Part shown: piece by piece, positions 33,935 to 43,419 of the stretch
How the letters are laid out: each line of letters begins with the position of its first letter
Numbering within the stretch: the first letter of the stretch is position 1
Assembly: GCA_031291115.1 (NCBI GenBank)
Contig: JARLJQ010000012.1
Location: forward strand, 96,801 to 160,800
DNA: 64,000 bases
Source: Legionella sp.
Lineage (GTDB): Bacteria; Pseudomonadota; Gammaproteobacteria; Legionellales; Legionellaceae
Direction of reading: 5' to 3'
Notes under the pieces: model-generated
Databases searched by the model: none
Told to the model about the DNA's origin: nothing
What the model saw: the letters and a program-made list of their open reading frames with translations, nothing else
Translations under genes and position numbers: made by a program

Positions 33935-34375
33935 TTAGGAAAGCAGTTGATTAATAGTATTCAGATCTTTAAAAATTATTTTTTTATCCGCAGGATGATT
34001 AATTAAATGATCCGGATCAATGCTGGACAAAACCGGGCAAGAAAAATGCACTTCCTGCAGCAATGGGCTTTCATTTAGACCTAAAACCAAAATTGCAGCA
34101 GGAGTTTGATTATGCCATTGTGCGCTGTTCTGACTTGAAAAATCACGTTCTTCAACAGGAATAATAGATAATTCATGCTGTTCTAAGTTGATACAGGTCA
34201 TCATCTGCTGTAAAAGTGACTTCGCCTTAGCACTCAGCGTTGATGAAATAAAAACAAGTAATTTAAAGTATTCTTGTTGTGCCTGATTATCTTCTTTAAA
34301 TAAAAGACTAGTTCGTTTGATCCAGGGTCTTATACCTAACTGATTTAGATAATAAAGCGTAGTATTACTGTACAT
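33935..34375 (-). CDS. holD: Probable DNA polymerase III psi subunit HolD
   Basis: A 146-residue protein from the ATG at 34375. It begins MYSNTTLYYLNQLGIRPW, like the LQQLGITQW N-terminus of E. coli HolD that binds the chi subunit. It ends with a CPVLSSIDPDHLINHPADKK stretch resembling the family's C-terminal NPxxKxxLW region. Psi links the clamp loader to SSB through chi. Overall identity is low, so the call is moderate. A longer GTG frame reaches 34444 into the end of vpdC. fimT follows after 15 nt. Confidence 0.55.
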   Translation of the reverse strand: MYSNTTLYYLNQLGIRPWIKRTSLLFKEDNQAQQEYFKLLVFISSTLSAKAKSLLQQMMTCINLEQHELSIIPVEERDFSSQNSAQWHNQTPAAILVLGLNESPLLQEVHFSCPVLSSIDPDHLINHPADKKIIFKDLNTINQLLS

Positions 34376-34437
34376 AAGAAAGTCTTGGCGAAAAAAAACA
34401 GTATATCTCGAAATGCCAAAACAGTCAGCAAAATTAG

Positions 34438-37074
34438 TTAGCACAAGGAAATATTGAAAAGACCTTCCTCATCATAAAACTCACTGGAATCCTCATGGTA
34501 TTTATCAGCGAACACCACTTGCAGGGGTTCTTCATTTTGACTCAAGGATTTTAGTAATACATATATCGCTCGTTCCTGTCGGGTATTCAACGCTTGTAAA
34601 ACGCGTAAACATTGATCGACACTTAAACTCCACGTATCGTAATAATCTTCCTTATATATATTTATATTACTATTAAGCAAGAGCAAAACCTGCTGCAAAT
34701 CTTCATAAGCCTTGTTGCATGGATTATGATTTAGTTCGGTCATCAGTTTAATTAGTACATGCAAAACAATATTCACAGGGTTACTTATTTTTGCGAAATG
34801 CTCCAAACAAATAAACGGTGAATGCAACGTAAACGAGTGCCGTGCGCATTCAAATATTTTTTTATCAACGCTGTCTTTTAATAACTCGGGAACTAATTTT
34901 AAAAAAATGGGATATACCGCTAATAGAATCTTATGATTTTCTGTCCCAATAACCGTCTTCGGTTCTTGAGGTACTGCATTGCCAAAAAATGTTAATGGAT
35001 TATCCTCAACCTGCTCCTGATTTAAGGCTGAGTCAGGCAAATTAAAATAAAGCGCATATAATTCCTCAGCCTGTTTATTCAGCTCAAGCTTATTGGGCAC
35101 ATTGGACCTCCCAATCAGATCCCTTGCCACATCAAACCATTGACGGTCACCGCGATAACAGCAATAAGATAATAAATCTCCTAATGAACTAAATTTTGTA
35201 TACATAAGTTCATCATTTTTATAAACCCCATCTTTTATCGTATATCGCGTAGTTAAATAGCTGTTTGTTGTTTCATATCCTGCCTGAATCATTTTATCTC
35301 GGCTCTTCTCATCAACAGAAAACGAGGTGCTGGACACTTTATCCACGTTGATTACAATAGATTGAGCCGAATGTTTACGTAGCTTTTCCCGATCCTCATT
35401 CCATCCACTAGCCGGATCATTAACCCCGGTAATTACTCGATACATCCAGTTTACAAAGAAATTTTCTTTATAAACTTTTTCCATCATCCGATCGATAGTA
35501 GTTCTTTCGGTGCCATTATCAAATTGAACGGCTAAGACTTTTAAATTGTTACCGTATTCAGATTCTAATAAAGTGGAATGATCGTCAAAAAATGCTTCCG
35601 TAGGAAAGTTCGTTAAAACACCACCATCATTATATTCATCACCATTAAGCAAGGTGGGACGATAAACAATTGGAAGACTCGCAGAAATTTTAACCGCTTC
35701 ACTTACCTCAAATAAAGGAGAACGTTGCAATGAAAAATAACGCGTTTTGCCCAAGCGTTTATTAGTTGCAGTAACCACCAATTCTTCACCCAAACCACAA
35801 CCTGGGCATTGTTCTCTTATTAAATTCAGTGTAGCAAAAGTAATTTTGCCTTCAGGATAGGGAATATTATATTGAGTAACAATATGCTTTAACTTACGAG
35901 CAATTGCAAAATCCAGCGCTGTTTTTAAGGAATGAGCTTCTGAAAGACCATTTATACTAATGTCAAAATGGATTATATTTTCTTGCCTGAAATTTTTAAA
36001 AAGCTCAGTAATTTCTTGAGCGTTATAACCTAAATAACAAAGCAAGGCCATAATAGCTCCAGCAGAACTGCCTGCAAATTTAGCCGGGTGAATATTGGCT
36101 TCATTTAAGGCTTTCCAAAATCCTACATGCCCAAAAATTTTTGCGCCACCACCACAATAAACAATATTATCGATATCAGGTCGTAATTCTTTAACTAACA
36201 ATTCATGAGTTTTTGAAAACTGTTCAATTTGTACGGTTTCGTTTTGATAAATAGGTACTAAAACATTTCCAGTAACCTGTCTTTTTTGATTATGATTTCT
36301 GGCCTCTCTAAGCCAGGAAAACAGCCAATTCCATAGTCTAATATACCAAGCCTGAAGTGCGAAAATTTTATGCGTTTTACGATAGTCACTCATCTGATTA
36401 AAACGTTCTTGTTTGTTCGACACCTCTATAGACTGAGGATGTGGCAATTTGCACATGCATTCGAAAGGGATATGGTTTATATCAGCATTCAATAATAGAT
36501 TAACTAATTGATCCGTAATAAAAACTCGCTTGGTATTTCCTAAAGGTTCTGTTTGTATGTCATTGGGATCGTGGTATTTATTTCCGGTAGTAGGCGCCAA
36601 AAATTGATCAAAGCCGATTAAAATGCCATTTTTTCCATAGCACATCTCGACTCCAACTAATTGATAATGTAGCGAAAGATTCAGATCGGTAACTTTCCAA
36701 TAATCGGTATGTCTTTTATAGAGCCAGTTTTTAAATTGTCCCCAGGGACTTAGAAAAACCTCCGCAGTGAAACCACGATATTCATTGACCGTAGCATTAC
36801 TAAAATGGGCACGGGTTCTATCATTTTTATGCGGCTCTAAAAACCACTTGGTAAATAATTCCTTTTTGATGTCACTCAAACGCGTGAAATCAAACATCAC
36901 GCGTTCGTTATCAAATAAATAACTGGCCAAAGAAATTTTATTATCTGCTGGCAAACCATTAATTTGTAAGCGACCTAAATACGCCACGATCATGATTTTT
37001 TTTAATAAGTCTAAATTTTTAGGATATTTTGTGTCAGACTCTAGCAGCTGACTGATTACGTGTTGTGGTGTCAT
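34438..37074 (-). CDS. vpdC: VpdC-like patatin phospholipase, predicted Dot/Icm effector
   Basis: An 878-residue protein. The patatin domain spans about 300-500, with an oxyanion-type loop CGGGAKIFGHVG, the nucleophile S337 in GSSAG, and the catalytic Asp D483 in DGG (YNDGGVLTNFP). Long N- and C-terminal regions flank it, as in L. pneumophila VpdC, a translocated phospholipase reported to be activated by ubiquitin and to affect vacuole expansion. The C-terminus carries acidic residues (DSSEFYDEEG) close to the end, like Dot/Icm secretion signals. The start has AAGGATTAA upstream. It sits between pyrF and holD/ubiCA in an otherwise housekeeping block. Confidence 0.88.
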   Translation of the reverse strand: MTPQHVISQLLESDTKYPKNLDLLKKIMIVAYLGRLQINGLPADNKISLASYLFDNERVMFDFTRLSDIKKELFTKWFLEPHKNDRTRAHFSNATVNEYRGFTAEVFLSPWGQFKNWLYKRHTDYWKVTDLNLSLHYQLVGVEMCYGKNGILIGFDQFLAPTTGNKYHDPNDIQTEPLGNTKRVFITDQLVNLLLNADINHIPFECMCKLPHPQSIEVSNKQERFNQMSDYRKTHKIFALQAWYIRLWNWLFSWLREARNHNQKRQVTGNVLVPIYQNETVQIEQFSKTHELLVKELRPDIDNIVYCGGGAKIFGHVGFWKALNEANIHPAKFAGSSAGAIMALLCYLGYNAQEITELFKNFRQENIIHFDISINGLSEAHSLKTALDFAIARKLKHIVTQYNIPYPEGKITFATLNLIREQCPGCGLGEELVVTATNKRLGKTRYFSLQRSPLFEVSEAVKISASLPIVYRPTLLNGDEYNDGGVLTNFPTEAFFDDHSTLLESEYGNNLKVLAVQFDNGTERTTIDRMMEKVYKENFFVNWMYRVITGVNDPASGWNEDREKLRKHSAQSIVINVDKVSSTSFSVDEKSRDKMIQAGYETTNSYLTTRYTIKDGVYKNDELMYTKFSSLGDLLSYCCYRGDRQWFDVARDLIGRSNVPNKLELNKQAEELYALYFNLPDSALNQEQVEDNPLTFFGNAVPQEPKTVIGTENHKILLAVYPIFLKLVPELLKDSVDKKIFECARHSFTLHSPFICLEHFAKISNPVNIVLHVLIKLMTELNHNPCNKAYEDLQQVLLLLNSNINIYKEDYYDTWSLSVDQCLRVLQALNTRQERAIYVLLKSLSQNEEPLQVVFADKYHEDSSEFYDEEGLFNISLC

Positions 37075-37236
37075 GACTTAATCCTTAAGTATGAGGTCCA
37101 TTACATAAATTGCCAAAAAATTTGTTCTTATTTAGTAGATTTGATAATTCCTTAAAAAACTAATTTATTAATGACTATAAAATATAAGTAACACAAATTT
37201 ATGGGGAGTTAAATAGGGTGATATTGATATACAGGA

Positions 37237-37935
37237 TTAAACTGAACGCATGTCTTTTAGAATTTCGGCAACGGCTAATTGAGGATCTACTGCTTGAGTG
37301 ATAGGACGCCCAACGACCAGATAATCACTGCCTGCAGCAATTGCTTCACCTGGAGCCATAATCCTTGTTTGATCATTTTTAGCATCACTGGCTAACCTGA
37401 TTCCAGGAGTTACGGTGATAAATTCAGCGCTGCATTCGTGCTTTATTGTTTGTACTTCATGAGCGGAGCTTACTACACCATCCAAACCCGCTTCATGTGC
37501 TAAACGAGCCAAATGTTTAACATGTTCCATTAATGGTGCATTAATTCCGATAGAGGATAAATCGTGCTGATTAAAGCTTGTTAATACCGTCACAGCGATT
37601 AAGATAGGTTTATCAGCTCCATAAGACTCTATGGCTTTTTTAGCTGTACTCATCATAGTCATTCCGCCAGAGGCGTGTACATTCATCATCCACACGCCTA
37701 AGTCAGCTCCTGCTTTGCAGGCATTTGCTACAGTATTGGGTATATCATGAAATTTAAGATCCAGAAAAACCTTAAAATTTCGTGCAACTAATTGTTTTAC
37801 AAACTGTATCCCAAAAAGTGTAAAAAGTTCGCTTCCAACTTTCAAAGCACACTGTTTAGGATCCAGTCGTTCTACCAAATTTAAAGCATCCTGCTCTTGA
37901 TTGTAATCAAGAGCAACAATTAATTGGGGTGACAT
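37237..37935 (-). CDS. pyrF: Orotidine 5'-phosphate decarboxylase
   Basis: This enzyme performs the last step of UMP synthesis. The 232-residue protein shows the catalytic KFHDIPNT motif (FLDLKFHDIPNTVANA), an N-terminal ALDYN, and the phosphate-binding VTPGIRLAS and SDYLVVGRPIT segments. Its ATG directly follows the TAA of the upstream aminotransferase gene. lapB-pyrF adjacency, common in gammaproteobacteria, is interrupted here by that gene. Confidence 0.96.
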   Translation of the reverse strand: MSPQLIVALDYNQEQDALNLVERLDPKQCALKVGSELFTLFGIQFVKQLVARNFKVFLDLKFHDIPNTVANACKAGADLGVWMMNVHASGGMTMMSTAKKAIESYGADKPILIAVTVLTSFNQHDLSSIGINAPLMEHVKHLARLAHEAGLDGVVSSAHEVQTIKHECSAEFITVTPGIRLASDAKNDQTRIMAPGEAIAAGSDYLVVGRPITQAVDPQLAVAEILKDMRSV

Positions 37936-39054
37936 TTACGCAACAGCCTCTTCTTTTTGTAACATCAGAGCCTGTTTCACAGCAGCAACCACTTTCAATT
38001 GTTCTGCTTCTTGCAAATAAGGATGCATAGGCAGACTAATTACTCGACGACTTGCTCTTTCTGAATGTGGGAAATCACCCAAAGAATAACCTAAATAAGC
38101 CATTGCCGCTTGTTCATGTAAAGGAACAGGATAATGTACTGCTGTAGGAATACCAGCCTCTTGCATTGCTTCTTGGAACGCAGCGCGGTTGCTCACTTCA
38201 ATCGTATATTGTGCGTACACACTGGTATTATGATTATGAACAAACGGTGTTTTTACCAATGAAGACAACATGTTATCGTAGTTTTTAGCAACTTTTTGGC
38301 GCAAAATGATTTCTTCAGGGAACAGTTTCATTTTTTCAATTAAAACAGCTGCCTGAATTGTATCCATACGTCCGTTAATACCAATTCGGTTATGGCAATA
38401 ACGAGCATTTTGTCCATGAATTCGAACTTCTTGTAATCTTTTGGCTAATTCATCATCATTTGTAAAACAAGCGCCTGAATCACCGTATCCACCTAAAGGT
38501 TTGGATGGGAAAAAGCTTGTGCAGCCAATCGTAGATAAAGCACAAGAACGTGTGCCTTTATAAGTTGCACCAAAGCTTTGTGCCGCATCCTCAATAATTG
38601 GAAGACCGTACTTGTCAGCAATAGCGCTAATCGCATCATGATCCGCACATTGACCGTATAATCCTACTGGCATAATTGCCTTTGTTTTACTGGTAATAGC
38701 AGCCTCTAGTTTCATTGGATCCAAATTATAAGTTAATGGATCAATATCAACAAAAACCGGTTTGGCATGACACAGACTGATTACTTCTGAAGTCGCGAAA
38801 AAACTAAAGGGACTGGTAATCACTTCATCACCAGGTTGAATATCTAAGGCCATCAAAGCCATTAACAAAGCGTCCGTACCACTTGAATTTACAATGGCGT
38901 GTTTCACACCAACAAAATCAGCAAGCTGTTTTTCTAATTGTGTAATTTCAGGTCCCATGATGTATTGACCGTGGTTCAATACATTTCTTATGCTGTTTAA
39001 AATATCGTGTTCAATTAAAGAATACTGTGTTTTTAAATCGATAAATTGCATCAT
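37936..39054 (-). CDS. DegT/DnrJ/EryC1/StrS-family PLP aminotransferase
   Basis: A 372-residue sugar aminotransferase-type protein. The PLP lysine is K185 in FFPSKPLGGYGD. Other family stretches are the SSGTDALLMALMAL cofactor loop, VITSPFSFFATSE, FVDIDPLTYN and IEDAAQSFGA. Such enzymes aminate keto-sugars for surface polysaccharide or protein glycosylation; substrate cannot be told. No other glycan gene lies nearby. The start is one of two adjacent ATGs (39054 and 39051) behind GAAGAG; a longer frame to 39174 reads through repeat sequence and is rejected. It is directly followed by pyrF. Confidence 0.9.
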   Translation of the reverse strand: MMQFIDLKTQYSLIEHDILNSIRNVLNHGQYIMGPEITQLEKQLADFVGVKHAIVNSSGTDALLMALMALDIQPGDEVITSPFSFFATSEVISLCHAKPVFVDIDPLTYNLDPMKLEAAITSKTKAIMPVGLYGQCADHDAISAIADKYGLPIIEDAAQSFGATYKGTRSCALSTIGCTSFFPSKPLGGYGDSGACFTNDDELAKRLQEVRIHGQNARYCHNRIGINGRMDTIQAAVLIEKMKLFPEEIILRQKVAKNYDNMLSSLVKTPFVHNHNTSVYAQYTIEVSNRAAFQEAMQEAGIPTAVHYPVPLHEQAAMAYLGYSLGDFPHSERASRRVISLPMHPYLQEAEQLKVVAAVKQALMLQKEEAVA

Positions 39055-39108
39055 AATCTCTTCAGAATAGTGTATAAAAGTTAATCGCATCGCTTTGATA
39101 TTTATTAG

Positions 39109-39248
39109 GGGCTGTTGACATTTCGCTAGCTTGAGCCGAAATAGGCTGATTTCCTGCGCTCCGAAGCGCAGCATACATTGAGTATGTGAGCATCGGAGCG
39201 CAGGAAATCAGTCTATTTCGGCCAAGATAGTAGAAATGTCAACAGCCC
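39109..39248. repeat. Best-preserved copy of the 140-bp palindrome family
   Basis: The ends GGGCTGTTGACATTTC (from 39109) and GAAATGTCAACAGCCC (to 39248) are perfect complements. Farther in, CCGAAATAGGCTGATTTCC and GATTTCCTGCGCTCCG are matched by CGGAGCGCAGGAAATC and AGTCTATTTCGG. The centre is TACATTGAGTATGT. The whole element is close to one long hairpin, has no reading frame, and looks like a small non-autonomous mobile element. Related copies lie at 18793-18934 and 8846-8884. It lies between lapB and the aminotransferase gene. Confidence 0.85.
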
Positions 39249-39262
39249 ATCAATCGCTGCCA

Positions 39263-40432
39263 CTAATACCCTTCTAAGCCATGGACAGGCTTCATTCTTC
39301 CCCAGTTTTTACAACTAGGGCAATGCCAATGTAAATGTTTGCCACCAAAACCACAATGACCGCATCGATACACAGGCTTATTGTCTAAAAATTTGCTCGT
39401 TATATCATAGAGCATTTGTAGTTTGTCACGTACTTTTCCATGAGCAGATTCAAGGTGCCAATAAATTAATTGGTTTAATCCTCTTATTGTTGGATGTTTG
39501 CTCAGATTATCTGCCACAAAATCAATGGCAGCATCCATACTCTTATGTTGTCTTAAATATTCAGCGATCACAAAAATAACCGAAGCTCTTGGATGGTGTT
39601 CCAAGGTTTGCTCCAGATAATTAATACAATCAGCCATTGAGTCCAATTCTTTATGACAAAAAACTAAAGGTTCTAAAATTTCAGTTAGAAAATCAGCATC
39701 TTGCTGAGGCACGCGTTTTAAAGAGCGAATTGCCTGCTTATAACGCCCTTCTTTCATTTCAATACTGGCATGCATTAAGCTTGCGCGTACTGATTCACTA
39801 TCGACATTAATTGCCTGTTTAATGCAATACGCCGCTCTGTCCGTGCCATTGGATTTAAGAGCCTGCCCTGCCATTTCACAATAATAATGTGCGGCTTGGG
39901 TATGAAAACTGGCTCCAGTAGAAATTTCCAATTTTTTAATGACATCCAAAGCTTTTTCCCAAGCTTTTTCTTGTTGGTAGATAGCCAATAAACCATGCAA
40001 ACTGCGGGTTTCCTTGGTTCCACCTAATTCAACTACTTCTAAAAAAATTCGTTCGGCGCGATCAATTACACCAGCGCTCATATAATCCTGACCCAAGGCC
40101 ATTAAGGATTCTTTTCTTTGTACGATACTAAGTTGAGGTCGAGCAATTAAATTTTGATGAATACGAATCGCTCTATCTACCTCACCACGGCGTCTGAACA
40201 GACTGCCTAAAGCCAAATGCGTTTCAACCGTATCGCTATCAACTTCTAAAAGCTTAATAAAAATGTCAACGGCTTTATCTGATTGTTCGTTTAACAAGTA
40301 ATTCAGTCCGACAACGTACTCTCGAGACAGTCGATTAGAAAGACTAGGATCTACCTTGGACTTATTGCGATTCGCCACCCACCAGCCAGACCAGGCAGCA
40401 GCAGGCAATAGCAATGGCCACAAATCAATCAT
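39263..40432 (-). CDS. lapB: Lipopolysaccharide assembly protein LapB (YciM)
   Basis: LapB is an inner-membrane-anchored TPR protein that controls LPS synthesis by presenting LpxC to FtsH. The 389-residue protein has one N-terminal span (LWPLLLPAAAWSGWWVA), about six to eight TPR repeats (for instance VETHLALGSLFRRRGEVDRA), and a C-terminal rubredoxin-like zinc module, CGHCGFGG with HWHCPSCKNW. Length matches E. coli LapB (389). It follows lapA by 41 nt. Confidence 0.95.
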   Translation of the reverse strand: MIDLWPLLLPAAAWSGWWVANRNKSKVDPSLSNRLSREYVVGLNYLLNEQSDKAVDIFIKLLEVDSDTVETHLALGSLFRRRGEVDRAIRIHQNLIARPQLSIVQRKESLMALGQDYMSAGVIDRAERIFLEVVELGGTKETRSLHGLLAIYQQEKAWEKALDVIKKLEISTGASFHTQAAHYYCEMAGQALKSNGTDRAAYCIKQAINVDSESVRASLMHASIEMKEGRYKQAIRSLKRVPQQDADFLTEILEPLVFCHKELDSMADCINYLEQTLEHHPRASVIFVIAEYLRQHKSMDAAIDFVADNLSKHPTIRGLNQLIYWHLESAHGKVRDKLQMLYDITSKFLDNKPVYRCGHCGFGGKHLHWHCPSCKNWGRMKPVHGLEGY

Positions 40433-40473
40433 TTATTACTCCCCTCTGCGAATTGAGTTCCATAATAATAAAT

Positions 40474-40764
40474 TTAATGTTGATCTTGTAAAGGGATTGA
40501 ACGTAAATTTTTAATCTCTTTTTCAGTCATTTTTAGCTGATTTTTTACCCGATGGCATTCTGCCTTTAATCGCCAGTAACGCGCAATAAAAAGTACAAAA
40601 CCAATAAGGATCCCAATACCCAACATAAGGGTGATTAAAACCGATATAGGCATAGAAACTGTTTTAAAATAAAAATTAACATCTACAGAAGCAGCATTTA
40701 AGGCCGCAAAACTAACACCAATAATGATAAGCAATATATAAATAATCAGCATTATTATGCGCAT
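40474..40764 (-). CDS. lapA: Lipopolysaccharide assembly protein LapA (DUF1049)
   Basis: A 96-residue protein with two membrane spans (about 3-24 and 40-63), separated by the NAASVDVNFYFKTVSMPIS loop typical of LapA, then a basic coiled-coil tail (RLKAECHRVKNQLKMTEKEIK). LapA acts with LapB in regulating LPS levels. It is the gene right after rpsA; the ihfB gene that lies between them in E. coli is absent. Confidence 0.9.
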   Translation of the reverse strand: MRIIMLIIYILLIIIGVSFAALNAASVDVNFYFKTVSMPISVLITLMLGIGILIGFVLFIARYWRLKAECHRVKNQLKMTEKEIKNLRSIPLQDQH

Positions 40765-40927
40765 AAATTCTTCCTTTTATCTATTTGATAAGCTAGGGAT
40801 TGCTGTCTATACATCAAAGCTCCTTATTATACAGAAATTACCTGGTTATAGATCCATTTTTTCCAGATTATTGAATTTATTAATCAGATTAGTGTCTTGT
40901 GAACCCCAAAACCAGTCTTAATAAATA

Positions 40928-40959
40928 AAAAAAAGCGTAGATTGCTCTACGCTTTTTTT
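40928..40959 (-). terminator. Rho-independent terminator of rpsA
   Basis: AGCGTAG (40934-40940) and CTACGCT (47-53 of the same block, 40947-40953) form the stem, extended by A and T runs on either side. Read on the minus strand it is a GC-containing stem followed by a long T tract, 23 nt past the rpsA stop. Confidence 0.88.
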
Positions 40960-40981
40960 AAATCATTACATGTAAATAAGC

Positions 40982-42661
40982 TTATTCGCCTTCTTTACTT
41001 GCCATTTTTTCTTTAAGTAAATCACCTAAAGTAGTAGTAGCAGCACCCTCTGTACGAGAATACTTCTTGATGGCATCAGCTTCATCTTGAGCATCTTTCG
41101 CTTTCACTGATAAAGTGATTGAACGATTTTTACGATCAACGTTGATGATTTTAGCTTCGATCTCGTCGCCTTCTTTAACAAGATTAGTTGCGTCGTCAAC
41201 ACGCTCATCAGACAATTCGCTAGCACGGATAGTACCAGTAATGTCATCAGACAGAGCCACAGTAACCGTTTTAGCATCTACAGATGTAACGATACCTTTA
41301 ACGATTGCGCCTTTAGTGTACTCATCAACAAAACTTGTGAAGTTATCACCTTCAAGTTGTTTCAGACCTAAAGAAATACGCTCGCGCTCTGGATCAATTG
41401 CCAGAATAACAGCTTCTAATTCTTGACCTTTCTTGAATTGTTTTACAGCTTCTTCGCCAGCAACAGTCCAGGAAATATCAGACAAATGAACCAAGCCATC
41501 AATTTCACCATCCAGACCAATGAAGATACCAAAGTCAGTGATTGAACGAATCTTACCACTTACTTTTTGACCTTTGCTGTGCGCGCCAGCAAATTGTTGC
41601 CATGGATTGCCAACACATTGTTTCATGCCTAAAGAAATACGACGTCTATCTTCATCAATTTCAAGAACCATAACGTCAACTACATCACCCATAGAAACTA
41701 CTTTGCTTGGGTGAACGTTTTTGTTAGTCCAATCCATTTCAGACATGTGGACTAAGCCCTCAACGCCTTCTTCGATTTCAACGAAACAACCGTAATCTGT
41801 AATATTAGTAACTTTACCTTGCAGGCGTTTGTGTAAAGGATATCTTTCCACTAAATCAACCCAAGGATCGTTGCCTAATTGTTTCATGCCTAAAGAAACA
41901 CGGTTTCTTTCGCTGTCGAAACTTAATACTTTAACTTTAACATCTTGACCAACTGATAATAGTTCACTTGGGTGCTTCACACGCTTCCAAGAAATATCAG
42001 TGATGTGTAACAGACCATCTATGCCGCCCAAGTCAATGAACGCGCCGTAGTCGGTAAGGTTCTTAACGATACCGTTAAGTTCTTGACCGTCATGTAATGA
42101 TTCAAGAAGCGCTTGTCTATCAGCACTGCTCTCTTCTTCAACAACTGCACGTCGAGATACAACGATGTTATTGCGCTTCAAGTCCATCTTAATGACTTTG
42201 AATTCTAATTCTTTACCTTCGAGGTAAGAAGGATCTCTTACTGGTCGAACATCTACTAATGAACCAGGTAAGAATGCGCGGATGGTACCGATTTCAACAG
42301 TGAAGCCACCTTTGACTTTACCGGAAATAAGACCAGTAACTGTCTCATTGTTTTCATGAGATTTGGATAGTTTGCGCCAAGCTTCTTGACGTTTAGCTTT
42401 TTCTCTTGAAAGCAGCGTTTCGCCGTGACCGTCTTCAACTGAATCCAATGCCACTTCGACAGTATCACCCAGGCTAATTTCCAATACGCCATCTTTGTCG
42501 TAAAATTCTTCTACGGCAACAATACCTTCAGATTTTAATCCAGCATTAAGAATAACGTAATCACTATCAATACCGATAACTGTAGCGGCAATAATAGCAC
42601 CAGGATAGAATTGTGCGCCGATAATACTTTGCTCAAATAGTTCTTTGAAACTTTCAGACAT
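40982..42661 (-). CDS. rpsA: 30S ribosomal protein S1
   Basis: S1 binds mRNA upstream of the start codon during initiation. The 559-residue protein has six S1 RNA-binding domains; the canonical repeats show [24 protein letters not shown], then similar YGCFVEI, FGIFIGL segments, each followed by an ISLGMKQL-type end (these are successive separate repeats). Length agrees with E. coli S1 (557). It follows cmk by 77 nt and is followed by a strong terminator, so lapAB probably have their own promoter. Confidence 0.97.
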   Translation of the reverse strand: MSESFKELFEQSIIGAQFYPGAIIAATVIGIDSDYVILNAGLKSEGIVAVEEFYDKDGVLEISLGDTVEVALDSVEDGHGETLLSREKAKRQEAWRKLSKSHENNETVTGLISGKVKGGFTVEIGTIRAFLPGSLVDVRPVRDPSYLEGKELEFKVIKMDLKRNNIVVSRRAVVEEESSADRQALLESLHDGQELNGIVKNLTDYGAFIDLGGIDGLLHITDISWKRVKHPSELLSVGQDVKVKVLSFDSERNRVSLGMKQLGNDPWVDLVERYPLHKRLQGKVTNITDYGCFVEIEEGVEGLVHMSEMDWTNKNVHPSKVVSMGDVVDVMVLEIDEDRRRISLGMKQCVGNPWQQFAGAHSKGQKVSGKIRSITDFGIFIGLDGEIDGLVHLSDISWTVAGEEAVKQFKKGQELEAVILAIDPERERISLGLKQLEGDNFTSFVDEYTKGAIVKGIVTSVDAKTVTVALSDDITGTIRASELSDERVDDATNLVKEGDEIEAKIINVDRKNRSITLSVKAKDAQDEADAIKKYSRTEGAATTTLGDLLKEKMASKEGE

Positions 42662-42738
42662 GTTAATAAACTCTTTAAGTAATAAAATGAAAGAATGAGT
42701 ATTAGCTCACCTTTCCCCCAACAAAACACTATAAACCA

Positions 42739-43419
42739 TTACAAACGCTCAGCTACTAATTTTAATACAGCATCAAACACTTGTGTGACGGTTAAGCTAG
42801 TTGTATCAATTTGCACTGCGTCAGCTGCAGGCTTTAATGGTGCATGAGTACGTGCTGTATCTCTTGCATCACGTTTAGCCAATTCTTCTACAACCTGCGC
42901 GAGGCTAACATTATTTCCTTTTTCTTTCAACTGTAAATAACGCCTATTTGCTCTTTCACCTTCATTTGCATACAAAAAAATCTTTAAGACGGCATCAGGA
43001 AAAACCACTGTGCCCATATCTCGTCCATCAGTTACCAAGCCTGGGGCTTGGGCAAAATTGCGCTGACGCTCTAATAACGCCTGTCTTACTTCAGGAATTA
43101 CGGCAACTTTTGAAGCCTCTTGCCCGCACTCTTCGCTGCGAATAAAAGAGGTAATGTCTTCACCATCCAAAAAGGCTAAAGAAGCATTATCATCGGATGA
43201 TTTAAACTGAAGATTTAATGTTCGTGCCAAATCAGTCAATTCTTCCACAGCATCCAAATTAATTTTATTTTTTTTAGCAGCATATGCTAAAACACGATAA
43301 ATCGCCCCGCTATCCAGCATGTGCCATTGAAGATGTTTTGCAAGCAAGTGACACAAGGTCCCCTTTCCGGTGCCGCTGGGTCCATCCAGGGTGATTACTG
43401 GTACTGTGTCATCATACAT
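42739..43419 (-). CDS. cmk: Cytidylate kinase
   Basis: Phosphorylates CMP and dCMP. The 226-residue protein shows the P-loop GPSGTGKGTLC, the CMP-binding LDSGAIYRVLAYAA, the TDGRDMGTVVFPDA segment and the lid residues KRDARDTART. It overlaps the end of aroA by 8 nt and precedes rpsA, the standard aroA-cmk-rpsA order. Confidence 0.96.
   Translation of the reverse strand: MYDDTVPVITLDGPSGTGKGTLCHLLAKHLQWHMLDSGAIYRVLAYAAKKNKINLDAVEELTDLARTLNLQFKSSDDNASLAFLDGEDITSFIRSEECGQEASKVAVIPEVRQALLERQRNFAQAPGLVTDGRDMGTVVFPDAVLKIFLYANEGERANRRYLQLKEKGNNVSLAQVVEELAKRDARDTARTHAPLKPAADAVQIDTTSLTVTQVFDAVLKLVAERL

Noticed and set aside
39055..39174. N-terminal extension of the aminotransferase
   Set aside because: The extra 40 codons run into the 140-bp palindrome and are not family-like; ATG at 39054 has a ribosome binding site.
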